Below, one piece after another: positions 9,721-17,930 of a stretch of DNA of 64,000 bases. Under the pieces are notes generated by a model. The model saw nothing but the letters and a program-made list of their open reading frames with translations, had not been told where the DNA came from and ran no database searches. Origin of the DNA: an uncultured Bacteroidales bacterium. Its GTDB lineage: Bacteria; Bacteroidota; Bacteroidia; Bacteroidales; Paludibacteraceae. Location of the stretch: contig ONEG01000004.1 of assembly GCA_900316845.1 (NCBI GenBank), positions 124,001-188,000 of the forward strand, written 5' to 3'. A program made the position numbers and the translations under genes. Within the stretch, counting starts at the first letter, position 1, and every line of letters begins with the position of its first letter.

Positions 9721-10632
9721 CTAAAATCCCTTTGCCGCAATCCGCTCTAAGTAGCGGCCGTAAGCGGTCTTCATCTCTTTGCCCAAAGCCGCCAGCTGCT
9801 CTGTACTGATCCAGCCGTTGCGCCAAGCGATCTCCTCGATGCAGCTGACATAGAAACCCTGGCGATTTTGGATAGTAGCAATAAAATTGCCGGCCTCCAG
9901 CAGACTGTCGCAGTTGCCTGTATCCAGCCATGCGAAACCGCGGCTGAACAGTTTGACCTTCAGCGTGCCTTCGTTCAGATAAATCTTATTGAGGTCCGTG
10001 ATCTCGTACTCGCCGCGTGCGCTGGGCTGCAGGTTAGCTGCCTTCTCACATACCGTTGCGTCGTAGAAATACAGACCCGGAACGGCATAATTGCTCTTCG
10101 GCTCTGCCGGCTTCTCTTCGAGGCTCTTGACTTTTAACACAGTCTCTTTTCCACCGTGCAGATCAGAGGACTGCTCTTCCTCAAACTCCACCACGCCGTA
10201 CGCCCGCGGGTCCGCTACTTCGTAACCGAAGATACAGGCTCCGCCTTTTTGGACACTCTCTACCGCGTCACGGAGCATGTGGCCGAAATGCTGGCCGTAG
10301 AACATGTTATCGCCCAAAATCAAGCATCCCGGTTCGCCGTTCAAAAACTCACGACCCAGTACAAAAGCCTGCGCCAGACCGTTCGGCACTAACTGTACTT
10401 TGTAACTCAGCTTCATTCCGATGCGGCTGCCGTCACCCAACAACTCCTCAAACATCGGCAGATCCCGCGGAGTGCTGATGACCAACACCTCACGGATTCC
10501 CGCTAACATCAATGCACTCAAGGGGTAATAAATCATCGGCTTGTCATATACCGGCATGATTTGTTTGCTGATCGCTTTGCTCAGGGGATACAAACGAGTT
10601 GCGCTTCCTCCCGCTAAAATAATTCCTTTCAT
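9721..10632 (-). CDS. rfbA: Glucose-1-phosphate thymidylyltransferase RfbA
   Basis: 303 residues, full length. It forms dTDP-glucose from glucose-1-phosphate and dTTP, the first step of dTDP-L-rhamnose synthesis for surface polysaccharide. Diagnostic motifs: the N-terminal nucleotide-binding GGSATRLYPLSKAISKQ, the PMIYYPLS segment, and LAQAFVLGREFL for sugar binding. The rest of the rhamnose pathway (rfbB, C, D) is not in the window. The stop is 25 bp from the HTCS start in the same direction, so the two may be co-transcribed from the promoter at 10657-10688. Confidence 0.95.
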   Translation of the reverse strand: MKGIILAGGSATRLYPLSKAISKQIMPVYDKPMIYYPLSALMLAGIREVLVISTPRDLPMFEELLGDGSRIGMKLSYKVQLVPNGLAQAFVLGREFLNGEPGCLILGDNMFYGQHFGHMLRDAVESVQKGGACIFGYEVADPRAYGVVEFEEEQSSDLHGGKETVLKVKSLEEKPAEPKSNYAVPGLYFYDATVCEKAANLQPSARGEYEITDLNKIYLNEGTLKVKLFSRGFAWLDTGNCDSLLEAGNFIATIQNRQGFYVSCIEEIAWRNGWISTEQLAALGKEMKTAYGRYLERIAAKGF

Positions 10633-10656
10633 AATTTACTTATACATTTTGCGCCG

Positions 10657-10688
10657 CAAAGATACAACAAAAATTCCACATACGCAAG
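10657..10688 (-). promoter_or_regulatory. Bacteroidota promoter for rfbA
   Basis: On the minus strand a TATCTTTG -7 box (10657-10664) follows a CTTG -33 box (10685-10688) at 20 bp spacing, matching the TTTG/TAnnTTTG consensus. The -33 box lies in the loop of the hairpin that appears to terminate menA. Confidence 0.65.
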
Positions 10689-10698
10689 GGATGTGGAA
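10669..10698 (-). terminator. Candidate intrinsic terminator of the menA operon
   Basis: On the minus strand an 8-bp stem (TTCCACAT / ATGTGGAA, 9-nt loop) is followed by a run of T. A second small hairpin (ACACAT/ATGTGT) lies at 10705-10719. Confidence 0.5.
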
Positions 10699-10727
10699 AT
10701 TTTTACACATTTAATGTGTATTTTTTA

Positions 10728-11594
10728 TCAAAAAAGTGCTAAAATCGCCACAATGAGTGTGCTGAACATCAAAACCGGCATCTGTTTGTCTAATTTCTCA
10801 GTATGACTCCAGACGTACCGGAGGTGCCATCCCCATACCGGAATAATACACAAGACCCACCAGTGTCCGTATACGCAAAAAATTGCCAGACAGCCAACCA
10901 GCAAAAGCGTCTGATACACCCGTCCGCCCCGCTCGCCCAAGAGACTCGCAAAAGTGCGTTTGCCGTGAGCGCGGTCATTTTGCATATCGCGGATATTATT
11001 CAGATTCAGCACTCCCACGCAAGGCAATCCGATTGCTGCTCCACACCAGAAAATCTCCGCCGTCAAATTTTGCACCTGCAAATAATAGCCGCCGACCGTA
11101 CTGAGCAACCCGAAGAACAAAAACACCCCTAAATCACCCAGCCCGATGTACCCGTAACTGTGCTTTCCAAGGGTATATTTGATGGCTCCAACTATCGCAA
11201 AAGCACCAAGTAAGAGGAATCCTAGACTTTGCCAACTGGTAAGTGTACCGAAAGCGCTGTATATCAATAAGATACCAAACACTATGCAAAGCCCAAAAAA
11301 CAGCCAAATCATGCCTTTCATTTGCTGTTCTGTAATCTTCCCTGCCTGCAAGCCGTACGCTTCGCGTCCATGCTGCTCTTGGTCCGTCCCTTTTAGTGCA
11401 TCCCCCAGCTCATTACTGAGGTTGCTTAAGATCTGCAAACTCAGCGTCGTCAAGATGGCTAACACAAAAATCTGAATACTGACAGCTGATGGCTGACAGC
11501 CCATCTCGCGCCATGCCATACCCGTTCCGAGAATGATTCCCGAAACGGACAAAGGCAGCGTCCTTAATCGTAAGGATTGAATATACGGATTCAT
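10728..11594 (-). CDS. menA: 1,4-dihydroxy-2-naphthoate prenyltransferase MenA
   Basis: 288 residues, UbiA superfamily with about eight or nine membrane helices. The N terminus IQSLRLRTLPLSVSGIILG is typical of MenA, and the first Asp-rich motif is seen in SNELGDALKGTD with the second in NNIRDMQNDRAHGKRT. It attaches a polyprenyl chain to dihydroxynaphthoate in menaquinone synthesis at the inner membrane. The chain could be supplied by the polyprenyl synthase at 18695-19690. It lies 7 bp downstream of the sirtuin gene. Confidence 0.92.
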   Translation of the reverse strand: MNPYIQSLRLRTLPLSVSGIILGTGMAWREMGCQPSAVSIQIFVLAILTTLSLQILSNLSNELGDALKGTDQEQHGREAYGLQAGKITEQQMKGMIWLFFGLCIVFGILLIYSAFGTLTSWQSLGFLLLGAFAIVGAIKYTLGKHSYGYIGLGDLGVFLFFGLLSTVGGYYLQVQNLTAEIFWCGAAIGLPCVGVLNLNNIRDMQNDRAHGKRTFASLLGERGGRVYQTLLLVGCLAIFCVYGHWWVLCIIPVWGWHLRYVWSHTEKLDKQMPVLMFSTLIVAILALF

Positions 11595-11601
11595 GAAAAT
11601 A

Positions 11602-12303
11602 TTACTTGTTTTCCTTCAATAACTGCTCCACCAACTCCGGCACACCTTCGGTGGCTTTCTTGCGGATATGGGTGATTCGGTCCGCCCACATACCGAACTC
11701 CGGCTGACCCGGATCCACGAAATAAATCGGGCATTTTTTCGGTGCGTAATGAATCAGACTCGCTGCCGGATAGACGTTCAGACTTGTTCCCACAACGACC
11801 ATGATCTCTGCCTCCGACGCAATGCGGCATGCCTCATCGAAATACGGCACTCCTTCACCGAAGAAAACGATATACGGCCGTAGTAACGAACCATCCGGAT
11901 GACGGTCGCCGTAGTGTTGTTCCCATCCTTCCAGAGGCACCGTAGCTGTCTCGTTGTTCTCGGACCGCAGTTTGGTGATCTCACCATGCAGATGTACTAC
12001 ATTCTTGGCACCTGCCCGCTCATGCAGATCATCGATATTCTGGGTGATGATGCGTGTCTCGGGCAACGCCTCCTGCAACTTGGCAATCGCCACATGCGCA
12101 GCATTCGGCTGGGCTGCCAGAGTGTCCTTTCTGCGGGCATTGTAAAAATCCACGCACAACTGCGGATTACGCAACCATGCCTCGTGGGTACACACATCTT
12201 CGATGCGGTAATGTTCCCATAACCCGTCTGAGTCGCGGAACGTACCCAGACCACTCTCCGCGCTTACTCCGGCGCCGGTGAAGACCACGATTTTCTTACT
12301 CAT
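11602..12303 (-). CDS. cobB: Sir2-family NAD-dependent deacylase (CobB-like) without the zinc cysteines
   Basis: 233 residues. NAD-binding motifs are intact: GAGVSAESGLGTFRD (10-24), TQNIDDLH (87-94), and catalytic His106 in HLHGE. The segment between His106 and LLRPYIVFFGE, which normally carries four zinc-binding Cys, has none. Tyr54 and Arg57 form the YxxR signature that in class III sirtuins (SIRT5, E. coli CobB) recognises succinyl- or malonyl-lysine, so desuccinylation or demalonylation is a reasonable inference. Lack of the zinc site is something I recall from other Bacteroidota sirtuins. Confidence 0.88.
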   Translation of the reverse strand: MSKKIVVFTGAGVSAESGLGTFRDSDGLWEHYRIEDVCTHEAWLRNPQLCVDFYNARRKDTLAAQPNAAHVAIAKLQEALPETRIITQNIDDLHERAGAKNVVHLHGEITKLRSENNETATVPLEGWEQHYGDRHPDGSLLRPYIVFFGEGVPYFDEACRIASEAEIMVVVGTSLNVYPAASLIHYAPKKCPIYFVDPGQPEFGMWADRITHIRKKATEGVPELVEQLLKENK

Positions 12304-12329
12304 AACCTCTTATTTTAGGAGTGAAACAT

Positions 12330-12701
12330 TTATTTGAATCCAAAGACGAAATACACGGCGGCAATCAGCAGCAGGCATGCTACGAAATGGTTCCATCGGA
12401 GCGGCATGCCAAAAGCAATCGCTGAGAAAACAACAAAAACCACAAGTGTGATCACCTCTTGAATGACCTTTAGTTGCATCAACGTGAAGGGGCCGCCGTT
12501 GCCTTCAAAACCCATCCGGTTGGCGGGAACCTGCAGGCAATACTCAAAAAAAGCAATGCCCCAGGAGAGCAAAATAACCACAATCAAAGGTGTTGCGTTG
12601 GAGACAATCCCCATGTTCTGCAACTTCAAATGGCCATACCACGCCAGCGTCATGAAGACGTTCGATGCTAATAGTAATAATATAGTATATACAGCATTCA
12701 T
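12330..12701 (-). CDS. DUF486 (DMT-like) small membrane protein
   Basis: 123 residues with four predicted membrane helices. The sequence pattern MTLAWYGHLK, SWGIAFFEYCLQVPANR and FTLMQLKVIQEVITL is characteristic of DUF486, a family related to small multidrug-resistance/drug-metabolite transporters with no established substrate. It lies between ttcA (11 bp upstream) and the sirtuin gene in the same direction. Confidence 0.88.
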   Translation of the reverse strand: MNAVYTILLLLASNVFMTLAWYGHLKLQNMGIVSNATPLIVVILLSWGIAFFEYCLQVPANRMGFEGNGGPFTLMQLKVIQEVITLVVFVVFSAIAFGMPLRWNHFVACLLLIAAVYFVFGFK

Positions 12702-12712
12702 ATATAGTAGAA

Positions 12713-13489
12713 TTATATTTTCGGTAGATATTCTTTTTTGATATTCGTCATGGCGGCGTACATCGAGTCCATTGCTTCGGGATTAAGTGCCTTGATTTGC
12801 GCCACCAGATCTTTCACTTTTGCCCGCGAAGAAACATGCTCGAACGGACACAACTGTTTCTGTTTTTCGTACCCTCGCATCTCTGCATAACGAATTAGGT
12901 CTGCTTCTTCAATCAACGCCAGCGGCCGGATGATCTGCAAAGGCATCTTCTCTAACTGCAGAATAGGCGGCATCGTGGCATAGGCGCCCTGAAAAATCTG
13001 ATTCATCAGCAGTGTCTCGATAATATCATCCTTGTGATGCCCGAATGCAATCTTATTGCAACCCAACTCTTGCGCGACGTTGAATAACTCCTTTCTCCGA
13101 TACCATGCGCACAAGAAACACGGATTGTCGATCTCGCGCGGCGTTCTCCCTTCCCTTAAAGGAGGGGCCGGGGGTAGGCTTACATCCCTCACAATCAGCG
13201 GCACACCTGCTTCGTCGCAGAACCGCTGCAGATAACTCATATCCGAGATATATGCCCGCTCTTTGACCCGCACATGCAAAGCCGTGACCTGAAAACGCGG
13301 TTTGTAGATCTTGGCTCGCCGACCCAGCAACTCGACCAACGCCAGACTGTCTTTCCCGCCGCTCAGGCCGATTAGTATATGGTCTCCGTCTGCAATCAGA
13401 CCGTAGTCTGCGCAGGCTTTATGAAACCGTTTGGTGAGACGGTCCCGCAGTTTCTCAAGTGCTATTTGTTCGGGTGTTTTTTGAGGCAT
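12713..13489 (-). CDS. ttcA: TtcA-like tRNA 2-thiocytidine biosynthesis protein
   Basis: 258 residues from the ATG at 13489, chosen because it leads into PQKTPEQIALEKLRDRLTK and lies just downstream of a good promoter; the longer frame to 13546 would cross the promoter. The PP-loop ATPase motif SGGKDS, the iron-sulfur CxxC (PCFLC) and a further Cys (QLCPFEH) fit TtcA, which thiolates cytidine 32 of tRNA. A proline-rich stretch just before the CxxC (PPAPPLREGRTP) is encoded by a G/C-rich intergenic-type repeat carried in frame. Confidence 0.85.
   Translation of the reverse strand: MPQKTPEQIALEKLRDRLTKRFHKACADYGLIADGDHILIGLSGGKDSLALVELLGRRAKIYKPRFQVTALHVRVKERAYISDMSYLQRFCDEAGVPLIVRDVSLPPAPPLREGRTPREIDNPCFLCAWYRRKELFNVAQELGCNKIAFGHHKDDIIETLLMNQIFQGAYATMPPILQLEKMPLQIIRPLALIEEADLIRYAEMRGYEKQKQLCPFEHVSSRAKVKDLVAQIKALNPEAMDSMYAAMTNIKKEYLPKI
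13144..13180 (+). repeat. G/C-rich dispersed repeat carried in frame in ttcA
   Basis: A C-rich block followed by AAAGGAGGGG and CCGGGGGTAGG. I recall this sequence type as a common dispersed repeat in Bacteroidota genomes. Here it encodes PPAPPLREGRTP of the TtcA-like protein. Its first bases also resemble the start of the repeats at 16287 and 18613. Confidence 0.6.
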
Positions 13490-13516
13490 AACAAGCTTTT
13501 TTACGTTTTGCGACTG

Positions 13517-13547
13517 CAAAGTTACAAAAAAATTTGCACATATCAAA
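13517..13547 (-). promoter_or_regulatory. Promoter for ttcA
   Basis: Minus-strand TAACTTTG (13517-13524) with TTTG (13544-13547) 19 bp upstream. It is interleaved with the opposite-facing promoter at 13533-13564. Confidence 0.7.
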
Positions 13548-13564
13548 ATATTTTACTAATTTTG
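13533..13564 (+). promoter_or_regulatory. Promoter for the endonuclease/exonuclease/phosphatase gene
   Basis: TTTG (13533-13536), 20 bp, TAATTTTG (13557-13564): an exact match to the Bacteroidota housekeeping promoter. It overlaps the ttcA promoter on the other strand. Confidence 0.75.
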
Positions 13565-13599
13565 TAGCCGATTTTGTAAATATCGCAAAAATACATACA

Positions 13600-14670
13600 A
13601 TGAAACACACATTTGTTTATGTTGCAGCACTGATGTTGACGGTTAGCATCTTTGCTAAAGCACAGGAGGAGACGAACGCACAATTCGTTCGTTGCATTGC
13701 GTTCTACAACCTCGAGAACCTCTTCGATACCATCCATGACGAGGGCAAGAATGACTACGAGTATTTGCCGGACGGTGGTATGAAGTGGAACGGACTCAAG
13801 TATGAGAACAAGGTGAAGAACATGGCCTACGCCGTTTCGCAGTTGGGCACCGATTATGATCCCCGCGGCGCAGCATGTATCGGTGTAGCGGAGGTGGAGA
13901 ATATAGGTTGTTTGTATGACCTCTGCGCAGAGGCAAACAGCAAATACGGTCGTCGCCTCAAGCCGATTTTGATAGAAGGTCCTGACCGCCGTGGCGTGGA
14001 TGTGGGATTCCTCTACGACACCGTGCTCTTCAAGCCCACCAAGGCAAACGGCTTTGAACTCAAAGCGCACTATGCGGACGGAGGCGTGATCAAGACCCGT
14101 CTGCAACTCTGTGTGTCCGGTTACCTCATGGGAGACGGAAAGCCGGAGAAGATCCACGTCATTGTGAACCACTGGCCGAGCCGTTACGGAGGCGAGTTGT
14201 CAAGTCGTCCGGGACGTGACACTGCAGCTATGCTCTGCAAATCTATCTGCGATTCGATCTATCTCAAGGAACCAAGAGCGAAAATTATCATTATGGGTGA
14301 CTTGAATGATGATCCGTATAACCACAGCTGCAAAGAAGTGCTGAAAGCGCGCAAATACCGCGAGGAGGTGGAGCAGCAGGGGTATTTCAATACCATGTGG
14401 CAGATGCTCGACCGCGGTATCGGTTCGCTGGCGTACAACGGCTCGTGGAACCTCTTTGACCAGATTATCATCAACGAACCGCTGATGAACGAGAAAATAG
14501 AATCCGGCAAATGGACCTACTGGAAGGCGCAGATCTTCAACAAGCCTTTCTTGACCGTCCAGGAGGGCAAAGACAAAGGTACTCCCTTACGTACCCACAA
14601 GAGCGGCGTATGGCAGAATGGCTACGGAGACCACTATCCCACAATGATTTATCTCATCCGCAAGAAATAA
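13600..14670 (+). CDS. Secreted endonuclease/exonuclease/phosphatase-family protein
   Basis: 356 residues from the ATG at 13600, chosen because it begins a signal peptide (MKHTFVYVAALMLTVSIFAKA) and follows the promoter; the longer frame starts inside the promoter. The EEP fold is shown by FYNLENLFDT, the metal Glu in IGVAEVEN, VNHWPSR, IMGDLNDDP and the final GDHYPTMI. The target (nucleic acid or phospho-compound) cannot be told. It is followed after 3 bp by the DUF4290 gene and then prs, so it heads an operon. Confidence 0.88.
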   Translation: MKHTFVYVAALMLTVSIFAKAQEETNAQFVRCIAFYNLENLFDTIHDEGKNDYEYLPDGGMKWNGLKYENKVKNMAYAVSQLGTDYDPRGAACIGVAEVENIGCLYDLCAEANSKYGRRLKPILIEGPDRRGVDVGFLYDTVLFKPTKANGFELKAHYADGGVIKTRLQLCVSGYLMGDGKPEKIHVIVNHWPSRYGGELSSRPGRDTAAMLCKSICDSIYLKEPRAKIIIMGDLNDDPYNHSCKEVLKARKYREEVEQQGYFNTMWQMLDRGIGSLAYNGSWNLFDQIIINEPLMNEKIESGKWTYWKAQIFNKPFLTVQEGKDKGTPLRTHKSGVWQNGYGDHYPTMIYLIRKK

Positions 14671-14671
14671 C

Positions 14672-14703
14672 AAATGGTAAATGACCAAATTGTAAATGAC
14701 ATG
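14672..14703 (+). repeat. 7+8-bp (15-bp) tandem array at the DUF4290 start
   Basis: Alternating units AAATGGTA, AATGACC, AAATTGTA, AATGACA. The family recurs at 30070, 32324, 35732 and 41225. It supplies the first nine codons of the annotated downstream gene. Confidence 0.75.
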
Positions 14704-15015
14704 ATTTCTCAATTGAACAGGAATACATCTCCCATTATGATGCGCAACTACGGACGCATCGTGCAGGATATGATTGCTTACACAGCGACCCTGCCGGAGG
14801 GAAAAGAGCGCGATGCGCTGGAGATTTATATCGCACAATGTATGCGGCAGCGGAACTTGGTGTGGAACAGAGACCAGGAGTCGGGTATCGGACGTGTGAA
14901 AGAAGACATTCTCTTCCTCTCCAAAGGAGCGCTGAAATGTGACTCAGAGGCGTTCAATCAACTCTTTGCACAGCCGGGAGCATCCAACAACGGATCCAAA
15001 AAAAAGAAAAAATAA
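14674..15015 (+). CDS. DUF4290-like protein
   Basis: 113 residues. The core (residues 15-90, RNYGRIVQDMIAYTATLPEG onwards) resembles DUF4290, a small helical Bacteroidota family of unknown function; the C terminus is a lysine run. The first nine codons (MVNDQIVND) come from the ATTTGGTC/ATTTACC-type tandem array, so the original start may have been the ATG at 14701. It is 4 bp from prs in the same operon. Confidence 0.7.
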   Translation: MVNDQIVNDMISQLNRNTSPIMMRNYGRIVQDMIAYTATLPEGKERDALEIYIAQCMRQRNLVWNRDQESGIGRVKEDILFLSKGALKCDSEAFNQLFAQPGASNNGSKKKKK

Positions 15016-15018
15016 ATA

Positions 15019-15978
15019 ATGGAATCGTCTAGTCAGTTCAAAATCTTCGCCGGCTCCAAAGGCATGGCGTTGGCTAAAGGTATTTGCCAAGAGCTGGGTT
15101 GCCAACTCGGCGCTTTGCATGTCGATCGTTTCTCAGATGGTGAGTTTTGCACCTATTTTGAGGAGTCTGTTCGCGGAAAGTCTGTTTATCTCGTACAATC
15201 AACCTGCCCCACCAGCGATAACCTCATGGAGTTATTGCTGATGATTGATGCGGCCAAACGCGCAAGTGCGTACAAGGTGATTGCTGTCATCCCCTATTTC
15301 GGATGGGCACGCCAGGACCGCAAGGACAAACCCCGTGTCTCTATTGGCGCCAAACTGGTGGCAAACATGTTACAGACGGCTGGCGCAGACCGCGTCATCA
15401 CTGTCGATCTGCATGCCGACCAGATTCAGGGATTCTTCGACATCCCCGTGGATCATATTTTTGGTTCGAATGTGCTGGCTCCGTATGTGGCTTCGCTGAA
15501 CCTGAAGAAACTGATTGTCGCTTCGCCGGATGTGGGTGGCTCAAAGCGAGCTTCTAATTTCGCGAAGAAACTGCATATCATGACCGACCGCGAAGTGCCG
15601 ATGGTGATTTGCTACAAACATCGCCCTGAGTTCAATCAGGTATCCGAAATGCGCATCCTGGGAGATATATACGGCAAAGATGTGGTCATCTTTGATGACA
15701 TGGTGGACACCGCAGGTACACTCTGCAAGGCCGCAGAAATAATGAAAGAAGGTGGCGCCAAGTCTGTACGTGCAGTAGTCTCTCACGCAGTTCTTAGCGG
15801 TAGCGCTTGCCAGCGGATAGAGGAGTCGGTTCTGGAAGAAGTCGTTTGTACGGATTCGCTTCCGATAGATCCCGCTCGTTGCTCGAAACTGCGCGTAGTG
15901 AGCCTTGCCAAATCGATTGCTGCAACCATTAGTGCTATACAAAATCATACTTCTGTAAGCGAAGCAAACACACAATGA
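15019..15978 (+). CDS. prs: Ribose-phosphate pyrophosphokinase
   Basis: 319 residues, full length. It makes PRPP from ribose-5-phosphate and ATP for nucleotide, histidine and tryptophan synthesis in the cytoplasm. Motifs: the ATP-binding FGWARQDRK flexible region, the VITVDLHADQIQGFF PRPP-synthase signature, and the ribose-5-phosphate loop VIFDDMVDTAGT. The 3' end overlaps the M28 peptidase start by 4 bp (ATGA). Confidence 0.97.
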   Translation: MESSSQFKIFAGSKGMALAKGICQELGCQLGALHVDRFSDGEFCTYFEESVRGKSVYLVQSTCPTSDNLMELLLMIDAAKRASAYKVIAVIPYFGWARQDRKDKPRVSIGAKLVANMLQTAGADRVITVDLHADQIQGFFDIPVDHIFGSNVLAPYVASLNLKKLIVASPDVGGSKRASNFAKKLHIMTDREVPMVICYKHRPEFNQVSEMRILGDIYGKDVVIFDDMVDTAGTLCKAAEIMKEGGAKSVRAVVSHAVLSGSACQRIEESVLEEVVCTDSLPIDPARCSKLRVVSLAKSIAATISAIQNHTSVSEANTQ

Positions 15979-17051
15979 TCAATCACTTGAGAAAAAATAG
16001 TTGGATAATAGGAATGGTGGCAGGCATCGCCTGCCTCCTTTCCGCTTGCGGAAAAAAGCAAGCAGTGGCTACCCGTCCGTCCTTTTCTTCGGATAGTGCG
16101 TACGCGTATATCGAACGACAGATGGCTTTCGGACCTCGTGTGCCAAACAGCAACGCCCACATGCAATGTGCCGTGTGGCTCATTGAGCAACTGAAGGCGT
16201 TTGGAGCCGAAGTGGAACTGCAAAAAGGATTCATGCCGGACTACAAAGGCGATAACCAGCAGATCTATAACATCATCGGCCACTTTTCTCCCTCCCTTGA
16301 GCGGGTGAAGAGCTCTGCTCGATCGGGCAGCCAGTGGCTGTCCGTAGAACAATCCGGGGAGGGATTATCCCGTCCCCGGATCCTCTTAGGTGCGCACTAC
16401 GACACACGCCCTTGGTGCGATGAGGAAGAGGATTACTCCGAGCGTTTCTATAACGTACCCGGCGCCAACGATGGCGCTTCCGGTGTCGGTGTTCTCCTTG
16501 AAGTAGCGCGCCAACTCGGTCTGAGAGTGGCAGACTCCACATTGTCAACCCCTGTGGACATTATCTTCTTTGACTGCGAAGATATGGGTACGCCGCGTGT
16601 CTATACCGGCGCAGAGCGCGAAGACACCTGGTGCCTCGGCTCCCAACTCTGGGCTACCAATTATGCAAACAATATTAAACTTTCAAACAGCGAAGCGTCA
16701 AACGGATACCAGTATGGTATCATATTGGACATGGTCGGAGCACCCGATGCAGTCTTCCCGCTGGAGATGTATTCCACCCAGTACGCGTCGAACTACCAAC
16801 ACCAGATCTGGCGCGCTGCAGAGCAGTTGGGCTACGGATCGATGTGGGTCAAACAACAGTCGTACCCCATTACCGATGACCATTATTACATCAATTATAT
16901 TGCCGGCATTCCATGCGTAGATGTCATCCACTACGACATCCGCAATGCAACGGGTTTTCCCCATTGGTGGCACACCCGAAACGACAATATGGATAATATT
17001 TCCAAATCAACCCTCCAGGCTGTCGGTGAAGTGGTCATGAGCCAACTCTGA
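15975..17051 (+). CDS. M28-family peptidase / glutaminyl cyclase-like lipoprotein with an in-frame repeat insertion
   Basis: 358 residues. Lipoprotein signal (CLLSACG). Zinc ligands of the M28 fold are visible: GAHYDTRP (His), GANDGASG (bridging Asp), DCEDMG (Glu), ILDMVGA (Asp) and WWHTRNDNMDNIS (His). This set fits aminopeptidase-like proteins and the Bacteroidota glutaminyl-peptide cyclotransferase group; the sequence does not decide between them. Between NIIGHF and RILLGAHYD about 30 residues (SPSLERVKSS onwards) are encoded by a structured repeat that also occurs downstream of sufD, so the protein carries a loop insertion before its first zinc ligand. Confidence 0.85.
   Translation: MINHLRKNSWIIGMVAGIACLLSACGKKQAVATRPSFSSDSAYAYIERQMAFGPRVPNSNAHMQCAVWLIEQLKAFGAEVELQKGFMPDYKGDNQQIYNIIGHFSPSLERVKSSARSGSQWLSVEQSGEGLSRPRILLGAHYDTRPWCDEEEDYSERFYNVPGANDGASGVGVLLEVARQLGLRVADSTLSTPVDIIFFDCEDMGTPRVYTGAEREDTWCLGSQLWATNYANNIKLSNSEASNGYQYGIILDMVGAPDAVFPLEMYSTQYASNYQHQIWRAAEQLGYGSMWVKQQSYPITDDHYYINYIAGIPCVDVIHYDIRNATGFPHWWHTRNDNMDNISKSTLQAVGEVVMSQL
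16287..16380 (+). repeat. Structured repeat inserted in frame in the M28 peptidase
   Basis: About 93 bp (31 codons). It aligns with 18613-18685 over some 65 bp. It contains an 8-bp stem with a 3-nt loop at 16325-16343 (CAGCC AGT GGCTG core) and a second hairpin at 16354-16379 (CCGGGGA / TCCCCGG with an inner GGGA/TCCC). Confidence 0.75.
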
Positions 17052-17091
17052 AAAAAATGTACGATCTTTAAGATTTAAGCCTGTAAGTACT

Positions 17092-17146
17092 AAGTGAGAG
17101 TTAAGTAAGGGTTTTATAAGACTCAAGTAAGGGTTTTGTGCTATGC
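17092..17146 (+). repeat. 11-bp tandem array upstream of sufC
   Basis: Units near AAGTAAGGGTT at 17092, 17103, 17114 and 17125 (the third degenerate). It is the same family as the aroC array at 30762. The 129-bp gap also holds two similar blocks (AAAAATGTAC at about 17055 and 17159). Confidence 0.7.
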
Positions 17147-17180
17147 AAAACAAGCCCCAAAAATGTACTATTTTTAAGAA

Positions 17181-17930
17181 ATGAATAAACTACTTGAAAT
17201 AAAAGATCTTCATGCCTCTATCGGCGGAAAGGAGATTCTCAAGGGTGTCAACCTCGTCATCAACGAAGGCGAGGTACACGCGATCATGGGACCGAACGGA
17301 GCCGGTAAATCGACCCTCTCTGCCGTCCTCACGGGCAATCCTGCGTACGAGGTGACTTCCGGAGAAGTCTATCTCAAAGGTCAAGACCTTCTCGCTATGC
17401 CCGCAGAGGTACGCGCACGTGCGGGCGTGTTCCTTTCTTTTCAATATCCGGTGGAAATCCCGGGTGTCAGCATGACCAACTTCATGCGCGCTGCCATCAA
17501 TGCCAAACGCGAATACGAAGGAAAAGAACCCATCTCACCGAAAGAGTTCCTCACGCTTATGCGCGAGAAGAAGAAACTCTTGGAACTGCCTGACAAACTC
17601 AATAACCGTTCGGTCAACGAAGGTTTCTCCGGCGGTGAGAAGAAAAAAAACGAGATCTTCCAGATGGCGATGTTGGAGCCTTGTCTCGCGATCCTCGATG
17701 AGACAGATTCAGGACTCGATATCGACGCACTCCGCATTGTGGCAGAAGGCGTGAACAAACTCAAAACGCCGCAGAACGCATCCATCGTCATTACCCACTA
17801 CCAGCGACTCTTGGACTACATCGTCCCCGACTTTGTACACGTCCTTGCAGATGGCAAGATCGTCAAAACAGGCGATAAATCCCTCGCCCTCGAACTCGAA
17901 GAGAAAGGCTACGAAGGTATCAATCTATGA
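17181..17930 (+). CDS. sufC: Fe-S cluster assembly ATPase SufC
   Basis: 249 residues, ABC-type ATPase without membrane domain. Walker A GPNGAGKST, the SufC-type signature FSGGEKKKNE, Walker B LAILDETDSGLD and the H-loop VITHYQR are intact. It powers the SufBCD scaffold in cytoplasmic Fe-S cluster assembly. sufB, normally directly upstream, is absent here and M28 peptidase precedes it. The stop overlaps sufD by 4 bp. Confidence 0.96.
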   Translation: MNKLLEIKDLHASIGGKEILKGVNLVINEGEVHAIMGPNGAGKSTLSAVLTGNPAYEVTSGEVYLKGQDLLAMPAEVRARAGVFLSFQYPVEIPGVSMTNFMRAAINAKREYEGKEPISPKEFLTLMREKKKLLELPDKLNNRSVNEGFSGGEKKKNEIFQMAMLEPCLAILDETDSGLDIDALRIVAEGVNKLKTPQNASIVITHYQRLLDYIVPDFVHVLADGKIVKTGDKSLALELEEKGYEGINL

